From positions 1 through 64,000 of the forward strand of contig WNNJ02000715.1 of NCBI GenBank assembly GCA_012934845.2: DNA of 64,000 nucleotides, in the 5' to 3' direction. Position 1 is the stretch's first letter. Each line of letters starts with the position of its first letter. This stretch comes from Pomphorhynchus laevis (lineage: Eukaryota > Acanthocephala > Palaeacanthocephala > Echinorhynchida > Pomphorhynchidae). Under the pieces are notes generated by a model, which saw only the letters and a list, made by a program, of their open reading frames with translations, did not search any database and was not told where the DNA came from. The position numbers and the translations under genes were made by a program. Of this stretch, positions 31,795 to 42,845 are shown in pieces.

Positions 31795-31960
31795 AATAAC
31801 AATAAAGATTTTCTTAATAAAAAATAAAACATGGTGAAGAAATAAATAAATAAATAACAGGTCCGTTACATAAAATCAAAGGAAATAGACAATAATGCAA
31901 GTGAAGTCTTCTTCCATGATCACGGCATCAAATCCAGTGGGATCTGAGCCACACAACTGA

Positions 31961-34270
31961 TCAACACGCCGCTTTCCGACAGAACCAACAGGGCTCTTTC
32001 ACCCCCCGAAGAATCCAGTTGGTGCGGACTATGCTAGGTAAACGCGAGACGAGGAGCTTAAGAAACCTTAGTCTTTGCTCTGGGGAACGTTCTCTTGAAA
32101 AGAAGACAAATCCCGAGATAGCCCAGGTACACAAAAGGCGCACCTGGGTTATCCCTTTCAATGACAGATGCTGAGCCCGTTTCAGGGCCCACCTAGCTTT
32201 TTTCAGGATACTTTTGAGTTTATCCAGGTCAGCTTTTGCCGACCAGTTCACCGTAACGGTGAACCCAGGTATTTTACTCGACTTGTGAAGGTAGGGATGG
32301 GTTCAGAGGCAAATATGGGGGAGAGCGCGGAGACTGCGAATCTCTTAAGTTTTTGCTTTATAGCATGGATAAAGCAAAATTATCACGTGTGTCCAGTGAA
32401 TAGGGCTGTGGTGTCATCTGCGTACACCACAAGACGTTGTTCGCGTTTAAATATTTAGAATAGGTTAATAGAGGCAGCAAGATGTAAGATAGGAGAAAGT
32501 GGGGATCCTTGAGGTACACCCGTAATAGTGTAGAACTGACGCGCATCAGGGTCGTCTTCATAATAAAATCGCTGGGGGAAAAGCATTATCTCCACCATGT
32601 TCACAATTCTCGCAGGCAACCCGAGGGACACAAAAGGGATGGAGATGCGGTCAAATGAGCAGAAAAGTCAGGGAAAACAGCCACAACTAGACGATGGCTA
32701 TTATCTTGACAAAACTGCTCTACCTCACCAATTGCTGAATGGACCGAGCGAACTTTGACGAACCCATGAAAACCTGGAGGGATCAAATTACGCATACTTA
32801 AATGGTCGCATATTTTATGCGCAAGCGCTTTTTCGTAAATCGACAAAAGGGCATTTTGAATCGAGATGGGTGGCAGATCTTTAGGCATGAGCAGGATTTT
32901 TTCTTATTAATAAAAACACGCTTACTAATATTGATGCCTGCTACATCGGATGGGAAGGCTAAAAGCATTGTGACGGCCACCTCTCTTCTCTGATCAGCTG
33001 TTAAAAGCTGACAGACCTTAGAAGAAAGTGGAGTGACAGATTTGGAGGTGCCCGGGAGTGGACTACAGGAGTTAAGGATATCCGTAACAGATGGATCCTA
33101 ACTCTTGAAGTTACACCAATGCGTGATTGGTTGAGGGGATTGAGTGGCTCCATAGTTGTTTATGGCTAGTGACTCCTATAAAACTTATTCATGGCGTATC
33201 TTACTTATCCAACCCAATGCCCTATCCATCCAACACACAAACTTCTCCTTCTTGAAAACTTCCAAAAGGAAGACTGAGAAGGGTTAGGACGAGCAATACT
33301 CGCCCTATCCCTTCCCAGCTGGAATCTATATCTAGTACTCCAGTATTCATTCGAGAGGGCCTGTCTGGCGGAAGCAGAGAGATTAGGAAGGTTCAGCAAT
33401 TTGGCTAGGACCTTGAGTTTTGTCGGAGTGGGATTGAATAAGCGGCCTTTATAGGTAGTCGATAGAATCGCGGTAGAGTGCCAAAATAGGTAGGTATTAA
33501 GTTCGGTTAAACTCTCATTCCCAATTATGGCGGAAAGTTGGATAGCCACCTGAAAGAAGGCCACTCAGATCGGATCAAAGTGAATCCTCCTTCTAAGCAA
33601 CGTATCCTCCTCAATCCGCCAACGAATAAGGTCATGAGAGGTGGACAAATGTTGACGCGACTGCTCCGTACAGAAGGGTTTAAGCAACCACCTCGAGTGA
33701 AGCAGTATAATGTCGAGGATAGAATTTGTAGATGTGCAATGAAAGGTAGCGGAGTGTGGTTTGTAAATAAGATAACCGTTCCTAGCTCTGCGAAGAGCTG
33801 CTTTGATCCAACGACCATTTCTGTTGTTGAAGTCTCCAAGTATCAAATCATAGCCGCTGTCAATAATACCATCCAGGTGGTCACGGTTCTTGTGAATCTC
33901 CCCTGGACGAATGTATACATTGACTAGACTGAGGCGTTTACCGTTCTTACTGAGCTAAACATTCAGAATAGACAGGGCTAAACATGAGTAGTTTAGCAGG
34001 AGGGAGGACCTTCAAGAGCACATAACTAAGGTCAAGATTCCATGAGATGAAGAGGAGTGAGGAGGGGTTATGTACGGAGTATAGTGGGAACAGATATGCT
34101 TTGGAATAAATCGAGTAATTTCCTGGGCGAGACGGATAGACCGTGTCTCCTAAAGGACTATAACATCTGCATCTCTACCGGATAGAAGTCTAAGGGCAGA
34201 AGCACCTCTCTAATTCCACTGAAGGGTATTCAGTGAAAAAGGCTCACGAGTACTCTGCATTGTGATGGAT
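31961..34270 (-). pseudogene. LINE-A ORF2: endonuclease and reverse transcriptase
   Basis: The endonuclease lies at about 34170-33560: MILGDFNNRNGRWIKAALRR, NSILDIILLHSRW and STSHDLIRWRIEED. The linker is at 33564-33205. The RT lies at about 32990-32380: LPPISIQNALLSIYEKALAH, PPGFHGFVKVRSVH, a disturbed motif A, and VVYADDTTALFTG (catalytic YADD intact). The C-terminal part is at 32251-31961, with KKARWALKRAQHLSLKG and RSPEQRLRFLKLLVSRLPS. Several frame changes and deletions inactivate it. The catalytic DD is kept here but not in the 50173-52673 copy. Confidence 0.85.
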
Positions 34271-34293
34271 TAGTTGGATGGGGGATTGCCTAC

Positions 34294-35300
34294 CTAGACA
34301 GAGCTGGGTGCAGGAAGGTTTCCCTTCCCTCCACTAGCCTCACCTAGGGTAAGTACGTGCCCCCTGGGCAACTTTGTCTGTATTTCCCCGGCGCTGCTTC
34401 TGCTTCCTAATGAGTTTGCCAATTTTGATTTGGGAAACGGGATAGGACGATGCCCCCTTTTATTTGATGATTTCGCATTTGCTATAGGAATCTCCTTGTT
34501 AGAGCACAGAGTTGACTTCAGAGCAGTAATCATGTCTTGGATTTCCCTCTGAAATAAGGTCATTCTCTCGTCAACTATTTTTAGAAGATCACTGTCGTTC
34601 ATCCGAGTGGAAGCAGCTGAGGCGAAGGAATCAGAGACCAACTTCACGACTTTGCTAACCTTAAGGAACTTGTCTTTATAAGCCATAAAGAAGCAGCACT
34701 TTCTGCTCCAGGCAGGGTGAACCCCCTCACAGTTAAGGCAAGCTAGAGTGGAATTGCAGGAATGAGAAGACTGGAGGCAGGGGCACTCCAACTTCCCACA
34801 CCTCCTATAGAAAGACACCGCTCTGCAGCTGGAGGCCAAGTGCCCCCATTTATGGCACCGGCTGCAGTGTCGGAAGGTAAATTCGTCTCTGTCAATCAAG
34901 CACAAACGTAAGTTGAACCCCATAAATGGGTTATACCTGGAATTGGTCAGGATTTCCCTTTGTTCCACCGATGTGGAGCTTAAGCCAACTGGTATCGGGT
35001 AACCAGACTTGCTAGTGATCGAACGGAAATTAGTTAATTTGTGTGACAAGGAAGGCCAGTGATTTTGACCGTCCCTATTATTGGTTTTTCTATTAGTTCT
35101 CCTTGATTGGAGAGTTCGTTGTGAAAAAATTTATGTATTCTGCAGCCAAGTCAGAAGAAGAAAATGAGATTTTTATCTGAGTATCAAACTGTTTAACCGA
35201 ATTGAATATTATTCTGTTTGGAAACGAGGCGCAGAACTTGCTGAGAAAATGTTAAATAACAGGTGCCTTTATGTGAGCTTATTTATATTTATTATTACCA
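34294..35300 (-). pseudogene. LINE-A ORF1 with CCHC zinc knuckles
   Basis: The clear frame is 35049-34294 (251 codons). Earlier sequence in other frames gives SFPNRIIFNSVKQFDTQIKI and SFSSSDLAAEYINFF, likely the RNA-binding N-terminal half. The frame contains RYNPFMGFNLRLCLIDRDE, then FRHCSRCHKWGHLASSC (a C..C...H....C knuckle), CGKLECPCLQSSHSC and ACLNCEGVHPAWSRKC (further Cys/His knuckles). A basic tail with KSSNKRGHRPIPFPKSK ends it. Gag-like CCHC ORF1 proteins are typical of Jockey, I, R1 and CR1-group LINEs and bind the element RNA. The true start is not certain. Confidence 0.78.
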
Positions 35301-35478
35301 AATTCTTTTATTTTGGAACGGGGAAAGGACCTCCCCATCTTGAACAGCACACAAAACTTCACTTACTTTAGTCGTTGTAAATTCAGAAAGATTTACCTTT
35401 CCACTGTCTGTATGAAGCAGGTTAGATGTCATTTGAGCAGATTTTGAGTGAAATGCGTGACTTCGCGTTTTTTATTTG

Positions 35479-35488
35479 CATCGGCAGT
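35479..35488 (+). repeat. Target-site duplication of LINE-A, left of 5' end
   Basis: CATCGGCAGT, identical to 31785-31794. Confidence 0.85.
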
Positions 35489-35650
35489 GAATAGCCTAAT
35501 ATTTTAACAATCCCTGTTAGCTTTTGTACAAATTCTGAGCAGCTCTTGAAGGAATAATTCGGTGATTCAAATGATTTCCATGGTATTGTGTTAATGTATT
35601 TGGATAGTTTTTGTGTGTAGGATTCGTACGGTGCAATCATTGGTATCATT
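35489..35650 (-). pseudogene. PLE-B: RT segment just before motif A (upstream part)
   Basis: The minus-strand frame reads PYESYTQKLSKYINTIPWKS, then SPNYSFKSCSEFVQKLTGIV and a GYSL end. This is the block that precedes motif A in Penelope-like RTs (KL.KYL, N..EFV.KL, then S.DV..LFTNIP). Motif A itself continues at 31794 on the far side of the LINE-A insertion. That protein-level continuity supports a single PLE-B split by the LINE. Confidence 0.78.
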
Positions 35651-35689
35651 TAGAGCCAGATGTTAGCCTCAGCTTGAGATGCCTTCATA

Positions 35690-36170
35690 TTTATTTTTGT
35701 AGCAAAAAATGTTAACGTCGAAGCTTTCAAAGGAATGCAAAACAAAGCTCGATTTTCCAGCATTTTCGATGAAAAAAAAATCAATTCCGGTAAGAATCAA
35801 GATAATCCAAAGGTCAAGGTAAGTGATTTGTTTTCTTCTTCTGGTTATATCATTGAGCAGGGGAGCTACTTTTAGTACCTATACTAACGAATCTAATAAG
35901 TATCAAATTCACCGAACCGATTCGGAGAAATAACATTTTTAACGTCTACTGAGAAACTTCGCTTCTCGTCTAAAAGGGCGAGTAATTTTTCATACAATTA
36001 AATACTACGAGGCAGAAGTCCGGGTTTCCTTTTGTACTCCCGATCTTGCTCGCGACTACTTGGAGTACATCAATGGTAATCTTTCTAACCATGGGATAAT
36101 TCTATATACGCAGATATAAGCGTCGCTAAAGATCAACAATATTCCGATTCATATCGGATGAGGATATTCG
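35690..36170 (+). pseudogene. LINE-A-type ORF1 N-terminal fragment (plus)
   Basis: Frames reading MQNKARFSSIFDEKKINSGK, SPNRFGEITFLTSTEKLRFS and VSFCTPDLARDYLEYINGN match the layout of the ORF1 N-terminal half at 35300-35080 (SFPNRIIF... SFSSSDLAAEYINFF) but in opposite orientation and diverged. It may be the 5' part of the LINE-A copy continuing at 36645, with a PLE-B scrap between. Confidence 0.55.
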
Positions 36171-36179
36171 TGGACTGGA

Positions 36180-36542
36180 AGAAGATTATAAGAATAATTG
36201 AATTATTAGAATCATCACTGGAAAGAGAAGATTGTCAATTTCCGTAGCATTCTGTTCTGCTTCGATGTACGTGGCAAAGTGTCTTGCCCACTCAAAGTGC
36301 AATCCTAACGAAGAAAATTGTATGTGAGAGTAGATATATGATGTCGCTATACTCGTTCGTGTATATTTCAGCGAGTATAGATGCCAAGATAGTGCCCTTT
36401 GATAGTCCATCGGCTTGGTTGTATATTGTGTTCCCAAATGTAAAGTGAAATTGACTTGTAATCTGAATATCAAATCTATCCATTCAGATTCAGCTAGTTT
36501 CCAATCTAAGTTTGCATTTGAAACAAGTATTTTAGCCGAGTG
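36180..36542 (-). pseudogene. PLE-B RT fragment, second copy
   Basis: The minus strand encodes ILVSNANLDWKLAESEWIDL, FRLQVNFTLHLGTQYTTKP and, in a second frame, FTFGNTIYNQADGLSKGTIL then ASILAEIY. The last is the PLE motif B block (F.f....Y.Q.DG...G..L..ILAEIY). About 230 bases are ~80-85% identical by eye to 31545-31790. It is flanked on the right by a 46-bp tandem repeat. Confidence 0.75.
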
Positions 36543-36650
36543 AACATATCTGGTAGAGATAAGCAAACATTGAGCGAACAATTGAGCTAACATATCTGGT
36601 AGAGATGAGCGAACATTGAGCGAACAATTAAGCTAACATATCTGGTAGAG
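36543..36650 (+). repeat. 46-bp tandem repeat, ~2.3 units, at a LINE-A junction
   Basis: Units start with AACATATCTGGTAGAGATRA and end with TTGAGCGAACAATTRAGCT. The last partial unit (TCTGGTAGAGGTGCAGATG) runs directly into LINE-A sequence, which has TCCGGTAGAGATGCAGATG at the same place in the 34190 copy. The repeat thus grew from the element junction. Confidence 0.75.
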
Positions 36651-39065
36651 GTGCAGATGTTATAGTCCTTCCGGATACGCGGTCTATCTGGATTCCCCAG
36701 GACAAACCTCGATTCATTCCAAAGCACATCTACGCCCACTTTGCTCCGTACATAACCCCACCTCATTCCTCTTCATCTCAAGGTCTTTTAACCCTAGTTT
36801 AAAGCTCTTTAAGATCTTACCTCCTGTTAAACTATTCTTGTACAGCCCTAACTTGTTTAGCTATATCACTCTGTAAAAACGGTAAACGCATCAGAATAGC
36901 CAATATCTACATCTGTCCAGATAACATCCACAAGAACCGTGACCTCCTGGATCGTATTTTGGGTAGTGGCTATGACATGTTACTTGGTGATTTCAACGAC
37001 ATAACTGGTCGTTGGATTAATACTGCACTCCGCAGAGCCAGGAACGACTACCTAATCACAAACCACCGTCCGCCACCTTTCATTGCTCAACAACTAATTA
37101 TCTTCTTGACATATTACTTCTTCATAAGATGTAGTTGTTAAAATCCTTATATACGGAGCAGTCACGCCAACACCAACCACCTCTCATGACCTAATTCGTT
37201 GGCGGATAGAGGAAGATACGTTGCTTAGAAGGAGGTTTCACTTTGATCCCAGCAGAGTAACCATCTTTCAGGCGGCTATCCCAATCTTCCACTGAATTGG
37301 TAATGAGAGTTTGACCGAATTTAATGCTATCTTTCTTTGCAAGCTACCACGTTCCCCTCAACTACCTATAGAGGTCGTATTTACAATCCTACTCAAACAA
37401 AACTCTAGGTTGTAGCTATAATGTTACACCTTCCTAATCTCTCTGGTCCGCTGGACAGGCCCTCTCAAATGTATACTGGATATCTAGATATAGGTTCCAG
37501 CTGAGCAGGGATAGGGCGAGCCCCCTCACCTTAAACCTTCTCAGTCTTCCTTTTGGAATATATTCAAGAAAGACAAGTGTGTCTGCTGGAAGGATAGAGC
37601 ATTAGGATGGATTGGTAGCATAGGCCTTGATGAAGTTTTGGAGGATTCACTATCTCAATATAATTATGGATCCACTCAATCACCCCAAACAATCTCGCTT
37701 TGGTGTGACTTTATGAGCAGGGACTTATCTGTTACAGATATTCTAAACTCATAGGTGCCAAATCCGCGCACCTGCATTTCCGACGCGCCACTCTCCACCC
37801 GGGTCTGTCAGCTTTTGACAGAAAGTCAAAGAAAAGAGGTCGCCATCAATGTGCTATTAGCCTCCCGTCCGACATTACCGGCATAATATCAGCCATCGGG
37901 TGTTTTTACCAAAAACAAATCGATTACATGTCCCAAAGTTATACGGCTTATTATGATTCAAAACTACCTTTTATCCATTTACAAAAAAGCGCTTCCGCGT
38001 AAAACCCACGATTATCTAAGTTGACTAAATTTAATCCCACCAGGTTTTTATGAGTACGTAAAAGATCGCTTGGTTTACTCAGCAATAGGTGAAATGCATC
38101 AATTTGTCGGAAGAATAGTCATCAACTCGATGTGGCTGTTGTCGTATGACTTTTCTGCTGCATTTGATCGCATTTCCATTCTTTTGGTTATCTCTTCTCT
38201 CAGGCCCCTCGTGTTGCCTGCGAGAATTGGTAACAGGGTGGAGATATTAATGTACACCAAGATATTCTTTCCTGAAGACGACTCTAATGCGCGTCAGTTC
38301 TGCCCTTTTAAGGGTGTGTCCCAAGGATCCCCTCTTTCTATTATCTTATATCTTGCTAGTTCTATTGTACTCTATAAAAAAATTAAACGCAATCAACATA
38401 TTGTGGTATACGCTGATGATACCAGTCTTGTTCGCTGAACACAGGTGCAAAGATGTACTCTTTGACATCAGCCGTGTCTTTTTAAGATTAAAAGATCAGC
38501 TACCCATGTCCAATCTTATTTTGAACTCTACTAAATCGCAGGTGGTCGTTTTTAATGGCGACCCTATCTCAAAAAAATTAAAGGGACTAGCGCTCTCAGC
38601 TCTATCTTCCATATTCACTAATCTACACTTCCACCTTCATCACAAGTCGAGTAAGATACCTGGCGTTCACCATTACAGTGAACTAGTCAGCGAAAGCTGA
38701 CTTTGATAGACTAAAACGTATTCTGAAGAAAGATAGGTGGGCCCTGAATTCCCACCTGATAGCTAGGTGGGCTCAGCATCCTTTATTGAATGAGAAACCT
38801 CAAGTGGCCTCTGGGGTACTTGGGCTATCTCGGGGTTAGTCTTCTTTTACAAAGGACGCCCCAGAGCAAAGACTAAGGTTTCTTAAGCTCCTCATCTCGC
38901 GATTACCGAGCATAGGCCGCCTTGATTGGATTCTTCGGGGGAAGGGGTGAAAGACCCCGGGTGGTTTAGTCGGAGAGCGGCGTGTTGGATGAACTGGAGG
39001 GCTCAGATCCCGCTGGCATTGAGGCCGTAGTATAAAAAGATTGGAATAAAGAACGAATTGATCTT
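36640..39065 (+). mobile_element. LINE-A copy (plus): endonuclease to 3' end
   Basis: Runs from just upstream of the endonuclease through RT to the 3' UTR near 39065. Endonuclease: YDMLLGDFNDITGRWINTAL (36970-37030). RT (about 38070-38440): LVYSAIGEMHQFVGR-type entry, LLSYDFSAAFDRISILL (motif A), GVSQGSPLSIILYL (motif B), IVVYADDTSLV (catalytic YADD), then LKDQLPMSNLILNSTKSQVV. The C-terminal and 3' UTR block at 38700-39010 mirrors the minus-strand block at 32240-31930. It is diverged from the 31795 and 50173 copies and therefore older. Multiple frame breaks are present. Confidence 0.85.
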
Positions 39066-40368
39066 TCTTTATATCTTCTTCATGTTTCTTTTTTAGCACG
39101 TTTTTTACCGGTTATAAGTTTTGTTTAAGAAAATCCTTATTATTGTGTTAGCCCGATTTTAGCCACAACTTACTGCAGTGCGATACGGTTTGTGTCGCAC
39201 AGGTGTAGGTTGGATGGCTCTGATCTCTTCTGACCGTTAATATAAAAAGATAACTCAACTGAAACCGTCTGTAATTGTCTTCTTGTTTACTATGAAATTT
39301 TTTTCATAGTAAAAATTTTTTCATTACATATTTTAATTCTGCTTTGTTCTGTTATTAAGAAAATCTTTATTATTACAGCCTAATTTGTGTACTTTGCAAT
39401 TGAGTTACAAAAAAAGACAAAAAACATTTGATGAACGACAACGTAGACAGTATGTTTTGGTAATCTGTACTTCTTGTTTAGGTCTAGTAAAACTTTGTTC
39501 AGAGCTCGTTCTCTAGCTTGTGAACGATCTTTCCTGAGTTCCTTGAATTTGCTTGTTCGTAAAATGTTCAATGATGATGCTTATGCATAGAGTGAAAATT
39601 CTAAGTTTCCACTATTGCGCTCTTTATTTTCAAATAATATATAAGTCGTAACATAACTGTTATATCAATAAGAGTTATTGATGTATAATTTTATATTATA
39701 ACATTACAAATGCTGTTTACAAAAATTATGTTATTTATTACATATTTATACATTATTATACAATTTATATTATATATTATTATATTTATTATTGTAATAA
39801 CATTACATAGCTACTGACTTTAACAAAATCCAATAGTTAGGTGGGGAAATATAATGTGAAATTACAAGAATAAAAGCTGTAGATAACAGCTTGCTATTTA
39901 ATGCGTACTAACTTCAGGTGTAAAAAGAATGTGAATGAATAATAACTTACATTTCAATATTGCAAGACAAAAAGGTTATAATAGAGCTTTTACATACGTA
40001 TAAATATGAATCATCTTTGCGTTTAAATTTTTACGTTTGAAAATCGTGATTAACAAAATTACATTTTGTGATTGTAACAATGTGACATTTTAGGAGAATT
40101 GCAAATCTCCTAAATAACATGTAATAATCCATTATATAATAATAGATTTGGTAAAAACAAATAAAAAATTTAAAACTTGAGAAGAAGCTATGGGGAATAT
40201 AAAATTGTAAATTTATGAATGATATCTCTATATACAAATTTCTATTTTTAACTGAGAGTTTTAGATGTAAATTTTACATTGTGATGGTAAATTTAAATTT
40301 ATTTAACCTTGATCGATTAGAAAAATGATGCACTTTCAAAGATACAAAAAGAAAACGGAAGACATAAT
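39066..40368. other. AT-rich spacer downstream of the membrane protein gene
   Basis: Contains no recognisable gene apart from weak, short ORFs. Since the membrane protein gene on the minus strand stops at 40369, its 3' UTR and polyadenylation site should lie here. AATAAA-type strings (minus) exist, but none can be chosen with confidence. Confidence 0.5.
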
Positions 40369-40649
40369 CTATTCGTCATCATCTAACACGCTAGACGATA
40401 CGGCAGCGCCTCTCTTCTTCGGCTGCTTGTTCTCGTACACTGGTTTTTCACTTTCTACGCTACTAATCTCGGTACTTTCTGCTACGCTTTCATCATCATC
40501 CTGATTCTGCCGTTTTTTCCAGACAATAAATAATATCAATGGAATGAGTAGCAAAAGAAGCAGCAATATAGCCAAACTTATGCCTGTAATTAACTTCTTC
40601 TTTCTGGCGGCTGCTGAAGAATCGACCCCAAGCAAATGCTCATATCCCC
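40369..40649 (-). CDS. Last coding exon: transmembrane helix and cytoplasmic tail
   Basis: The exon begins after an acceptor (TACTATTTTAG|GGGGATATG) and completes a codon begun in the exon at 44126. It encodes GYEHLLGVDSSAAARKKKL, then a single hydrophobic span LAILLLLLLLIPLILFIV, a basic WKKRQ stop-transfer and an acidic Ser/Glu/Asp-rich tail. The tail holds YENKQPKKRGA and ends in LDDDE at the TGA/TAA near 40369. Together with the upstream exon this makes a type I membrane protein. The tail has a possible YEN tyrosine site but no domain I can name. It is intact, with no frameshift. Confidence 0.85.
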
Positions 40650-40980
40650 CTAAAATAGTACACATTGAACATATTTTGAATATTTTTTCCGAATAATTCA
40701 AAGACGGAAACACATTCAGATAGCTAACGTTAATATTTGAAAATTTTAGTTGAAAATTCGATAAAATCTCTTTTCGGTCCTCATTATAAATTAATAATAT
40801 TATTATCGATCAAAATAACATTTTAGTAATTTCAAGATTCGTATTTTTAATATTACATAAATATTGCATTCATATTTTCTAATATTATCTAAATTTAAAG
40901 GCGTGCTATTATTAAATATTTTGAGAACAAAAATTTTTAGAGCTAAAACACACAATTATTATATAAACAAAATATTTAAG

Positions 40981-41750
40981 AAGAAGAAACAATTACAAGA
41001 AAACACACAACGATCAAGCTTGAACTATGTCAAAACTGGAGAGTATGAGCATTATAGAACTCGTAGGGGAATTCAAAATCGGTCAATTTCATACCAAAAA
41101 AAAACAAAAAGCCAGCTAATTGAAATTACCCAAGAAGAAGAAACAATTACAAGAAAACACACAACGATCAAGCTTGAACTATGTCAAAACTGGAGAGTAT
41201 GAGCATTATAGAACTCGTAGGGGAATTCAAAATCGGTCAATTTCATACCAAAAAAAAACAAAAAGCCAGCTAATTGAAATTACCCAAGAAGAAGAAACAA
41301 TTACAAGAAAACACACAACGATCAAGCTTGAACTATGTCAAAACTGGAGAGTATGAGCATTATAGAACTCGTAGGGGAATTCAAAATCGGTCAATTTCAT
41401 ACCAAAAAAAACAAAAAGCCAGCTAATTGAAATTACCCAAGAAGAAGAAACAATTACAAGAAAACACACAACGATCAAGCTTGAACTATGTCAAAACTGG
41501 AGAGTATGAGCATTATAGAACTCGTAGGGGAATGCAAAATCGGTCAATTTCATATCAAAAAAAAACAAAATGCCAGCTAATTGAAATTACCCAAGAAGAA
41601 GAAACAATTACAAGAAAAGACACAACGATCAAGCTTGAACTATGTCAAAACTGGAGAGTATAAACATTATAGAACTCGTAGGGAATGCAAAATCGGTCAA
41701 TTTCATATCAAAAAAAAACAAAAAGCCAGCTAATTGAAATTACCCACGTA
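40981..41750 (+). repeat. 154-bp tandem array, 5 units
   Basis: Units start at about 40981, 41135, 41289, 41442 and 41596, each beginning AAGAAGAAACAATTACAAGA and containing CAAGCTTGAACTATGTC, GAACTCGTAGGG and GCCAGCTAATTGAAATTACC. Units are almost identical, the fifth being slightly diverged. Because 154 is not a multiple of three, overlapping 78-codon frames restart in each unit; they are products of repetition. Near-identity implies recent expansion or homogenisation inside a host intron. Confidence 0.9.
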
Positions 41751-42310
41751 GAAAATAGTTGTGAATCACAATATTGCCAACATGAAGTTAATTCGTTAAA
41801 TGAATTACAAGGTAAGGTATCTGAATCAGATGGTACTATAATTAACAGTCACTGTGACTCATCTAACATTATTCCAGACATTATAAATGCAGCTTTGAGG
41901 GAAGCACACACGAGTTTCCATGTAGTAGTGAGAAATGTGTTGCATGGGTTCCAATATGTTTACCAAGACGTGTCCCTAAAGAATTCATCGACCGTCCAGT
42001 GCTATGTGGTTTTTGTGCTGTTCAATTACAAGGAAGCAGCTGATGCCTTACAACATATAGAAAATCTATGGAGTAAATGTGAAGAAGTTTAAAATATATT
42101 CAAATTAAGTACGACGAACTTAGCATCAACACTAGTACAGTCAACACACATACACCACAAAATACAACCAGTTTCGCACAAGTTGCAGCGTCATCGGTTA
42201 AGCAACTTGTCCAGAAAGAAGTACGTAAAGCTGCAGTAGTGTCTAAGGGCGAGAAACAAAATAGCATCGAGATCATGGCCAATAGGAAATATAAGTCAAT
42301 AAAAAAGGAG
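41750..42310 (+). pseudogene. LINE ORF1-like remnant (tentative)
   Basis: The frame to 42092 contains IINAALREAHTSFHVVVRNV and AADALQHIENLWSKCEEV. The following frame to about 42310 contains TTSFAQVAASSVKQLVQKEV then RKAAVVSKGEKQNSIEI. A FA.V....V...V.+ segment followed by basic sequence resembles the linker of some LINE ORF1 proteins. The assignment rests mainly on adjacency to the RT remnant downstream. It could instead be an unrelated captured sequence. Confidence 0.35.
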
Positions 42311-42845
42311 TGATAAGATTTTACGAAGTCATGATGGATCCAATAACACAGTATGCTCTTCATGCGATATGGACAGATCTCACAGCGGATAATTTCAGAA
42401 TGATCGATAATGCAAAATGGAATTTCTTAAAACTAGTGTTAGGAGTTTCCAAACACACACTTTCGAGATTAGTAGCACTAATGACTGACGAGCTTTCAAC
42501 AACGTTGCGAATAATCGATCTGCTTAACTTGGAACATACAGTTGAGTTCGACAAGTATGGAAAATCGTGGTTTGAATAAATAAACGGAATATCGCTTGAT
42601 ACGTTCAGTCTCCGGCAATGATACAAACTCATTGGAAACAGCCAAAAGCTAAAAACAGACACTTATTGCTAAGATTCTCGATGACAGGATATCACACAAA
42701 GTTTTGTATCAAGTTTGGCGTACACGAGAGAACCACGACATGCATTTGCAAATTTTGTTTGCAACCATGCTCTGTGCTGCTGCATATATCTGTATCCCAG
42801 CATTTATCATCAACATCTTTCTCTTATATCGATTCATTATGACAT
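42310..42845 (+). pseudogene. LINE ORF2 C-terminal remnant
   Basis: Frame 42310-42579 reads DPITQYALHAIWTDLTADNF, then RMIDNAKWNFLKLVLGVSKH and TLSRLVALMTDELSTTL, like the post-RT domain of LINE ORF2 proteins. Frame 42618-42842 reads RHLLLRFSMTGYHTKFCIKF, then TTCICKFCLQPC, a cysteine pair resembling the C-terminal zinc knuckle. There is no RT core. It lies in the host intron, antisense to the gene. Confidence 0.6.

Larger units (their letters stand above)
31795..35478 (-). mobile_element. LINE-A, longest copy (ORF1 + ORF2), inserted in PLE-B
   Basis: About 3.68 kb from the 5' end at 35478 to a CTTTATTGTTATT-type tail at 31795, bounded by a 10-bp target-site duplication. Order: 5' leader, ORF1 with zinc knuckles (34294-35049 and upstream), APE endonuclease, RT, C-terminal domain, 3' UTR. 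It is highly similar to the copy at 50173-52673 through the endonuclease, RT and 3' UTR. Two internal deletions are visible against that copy, near 32365 and 32580. It is the only copy here that carries both ORFs between matched duplications. Confidence 0.88.

Noticed and set aside
33538-33927. Plus-strand 129-codon ORF and its twin at 52042-52350
   Set aside because: Both are antisense of the LINE-A endonuclease. Conservation between them only reflects conservation of the LINE.
40864-41663. Series of 78-112-codon ORFs
   Set aside because: Restarted frames in the 154-bp array. The frame is not continuous across units and there is no selection signature.
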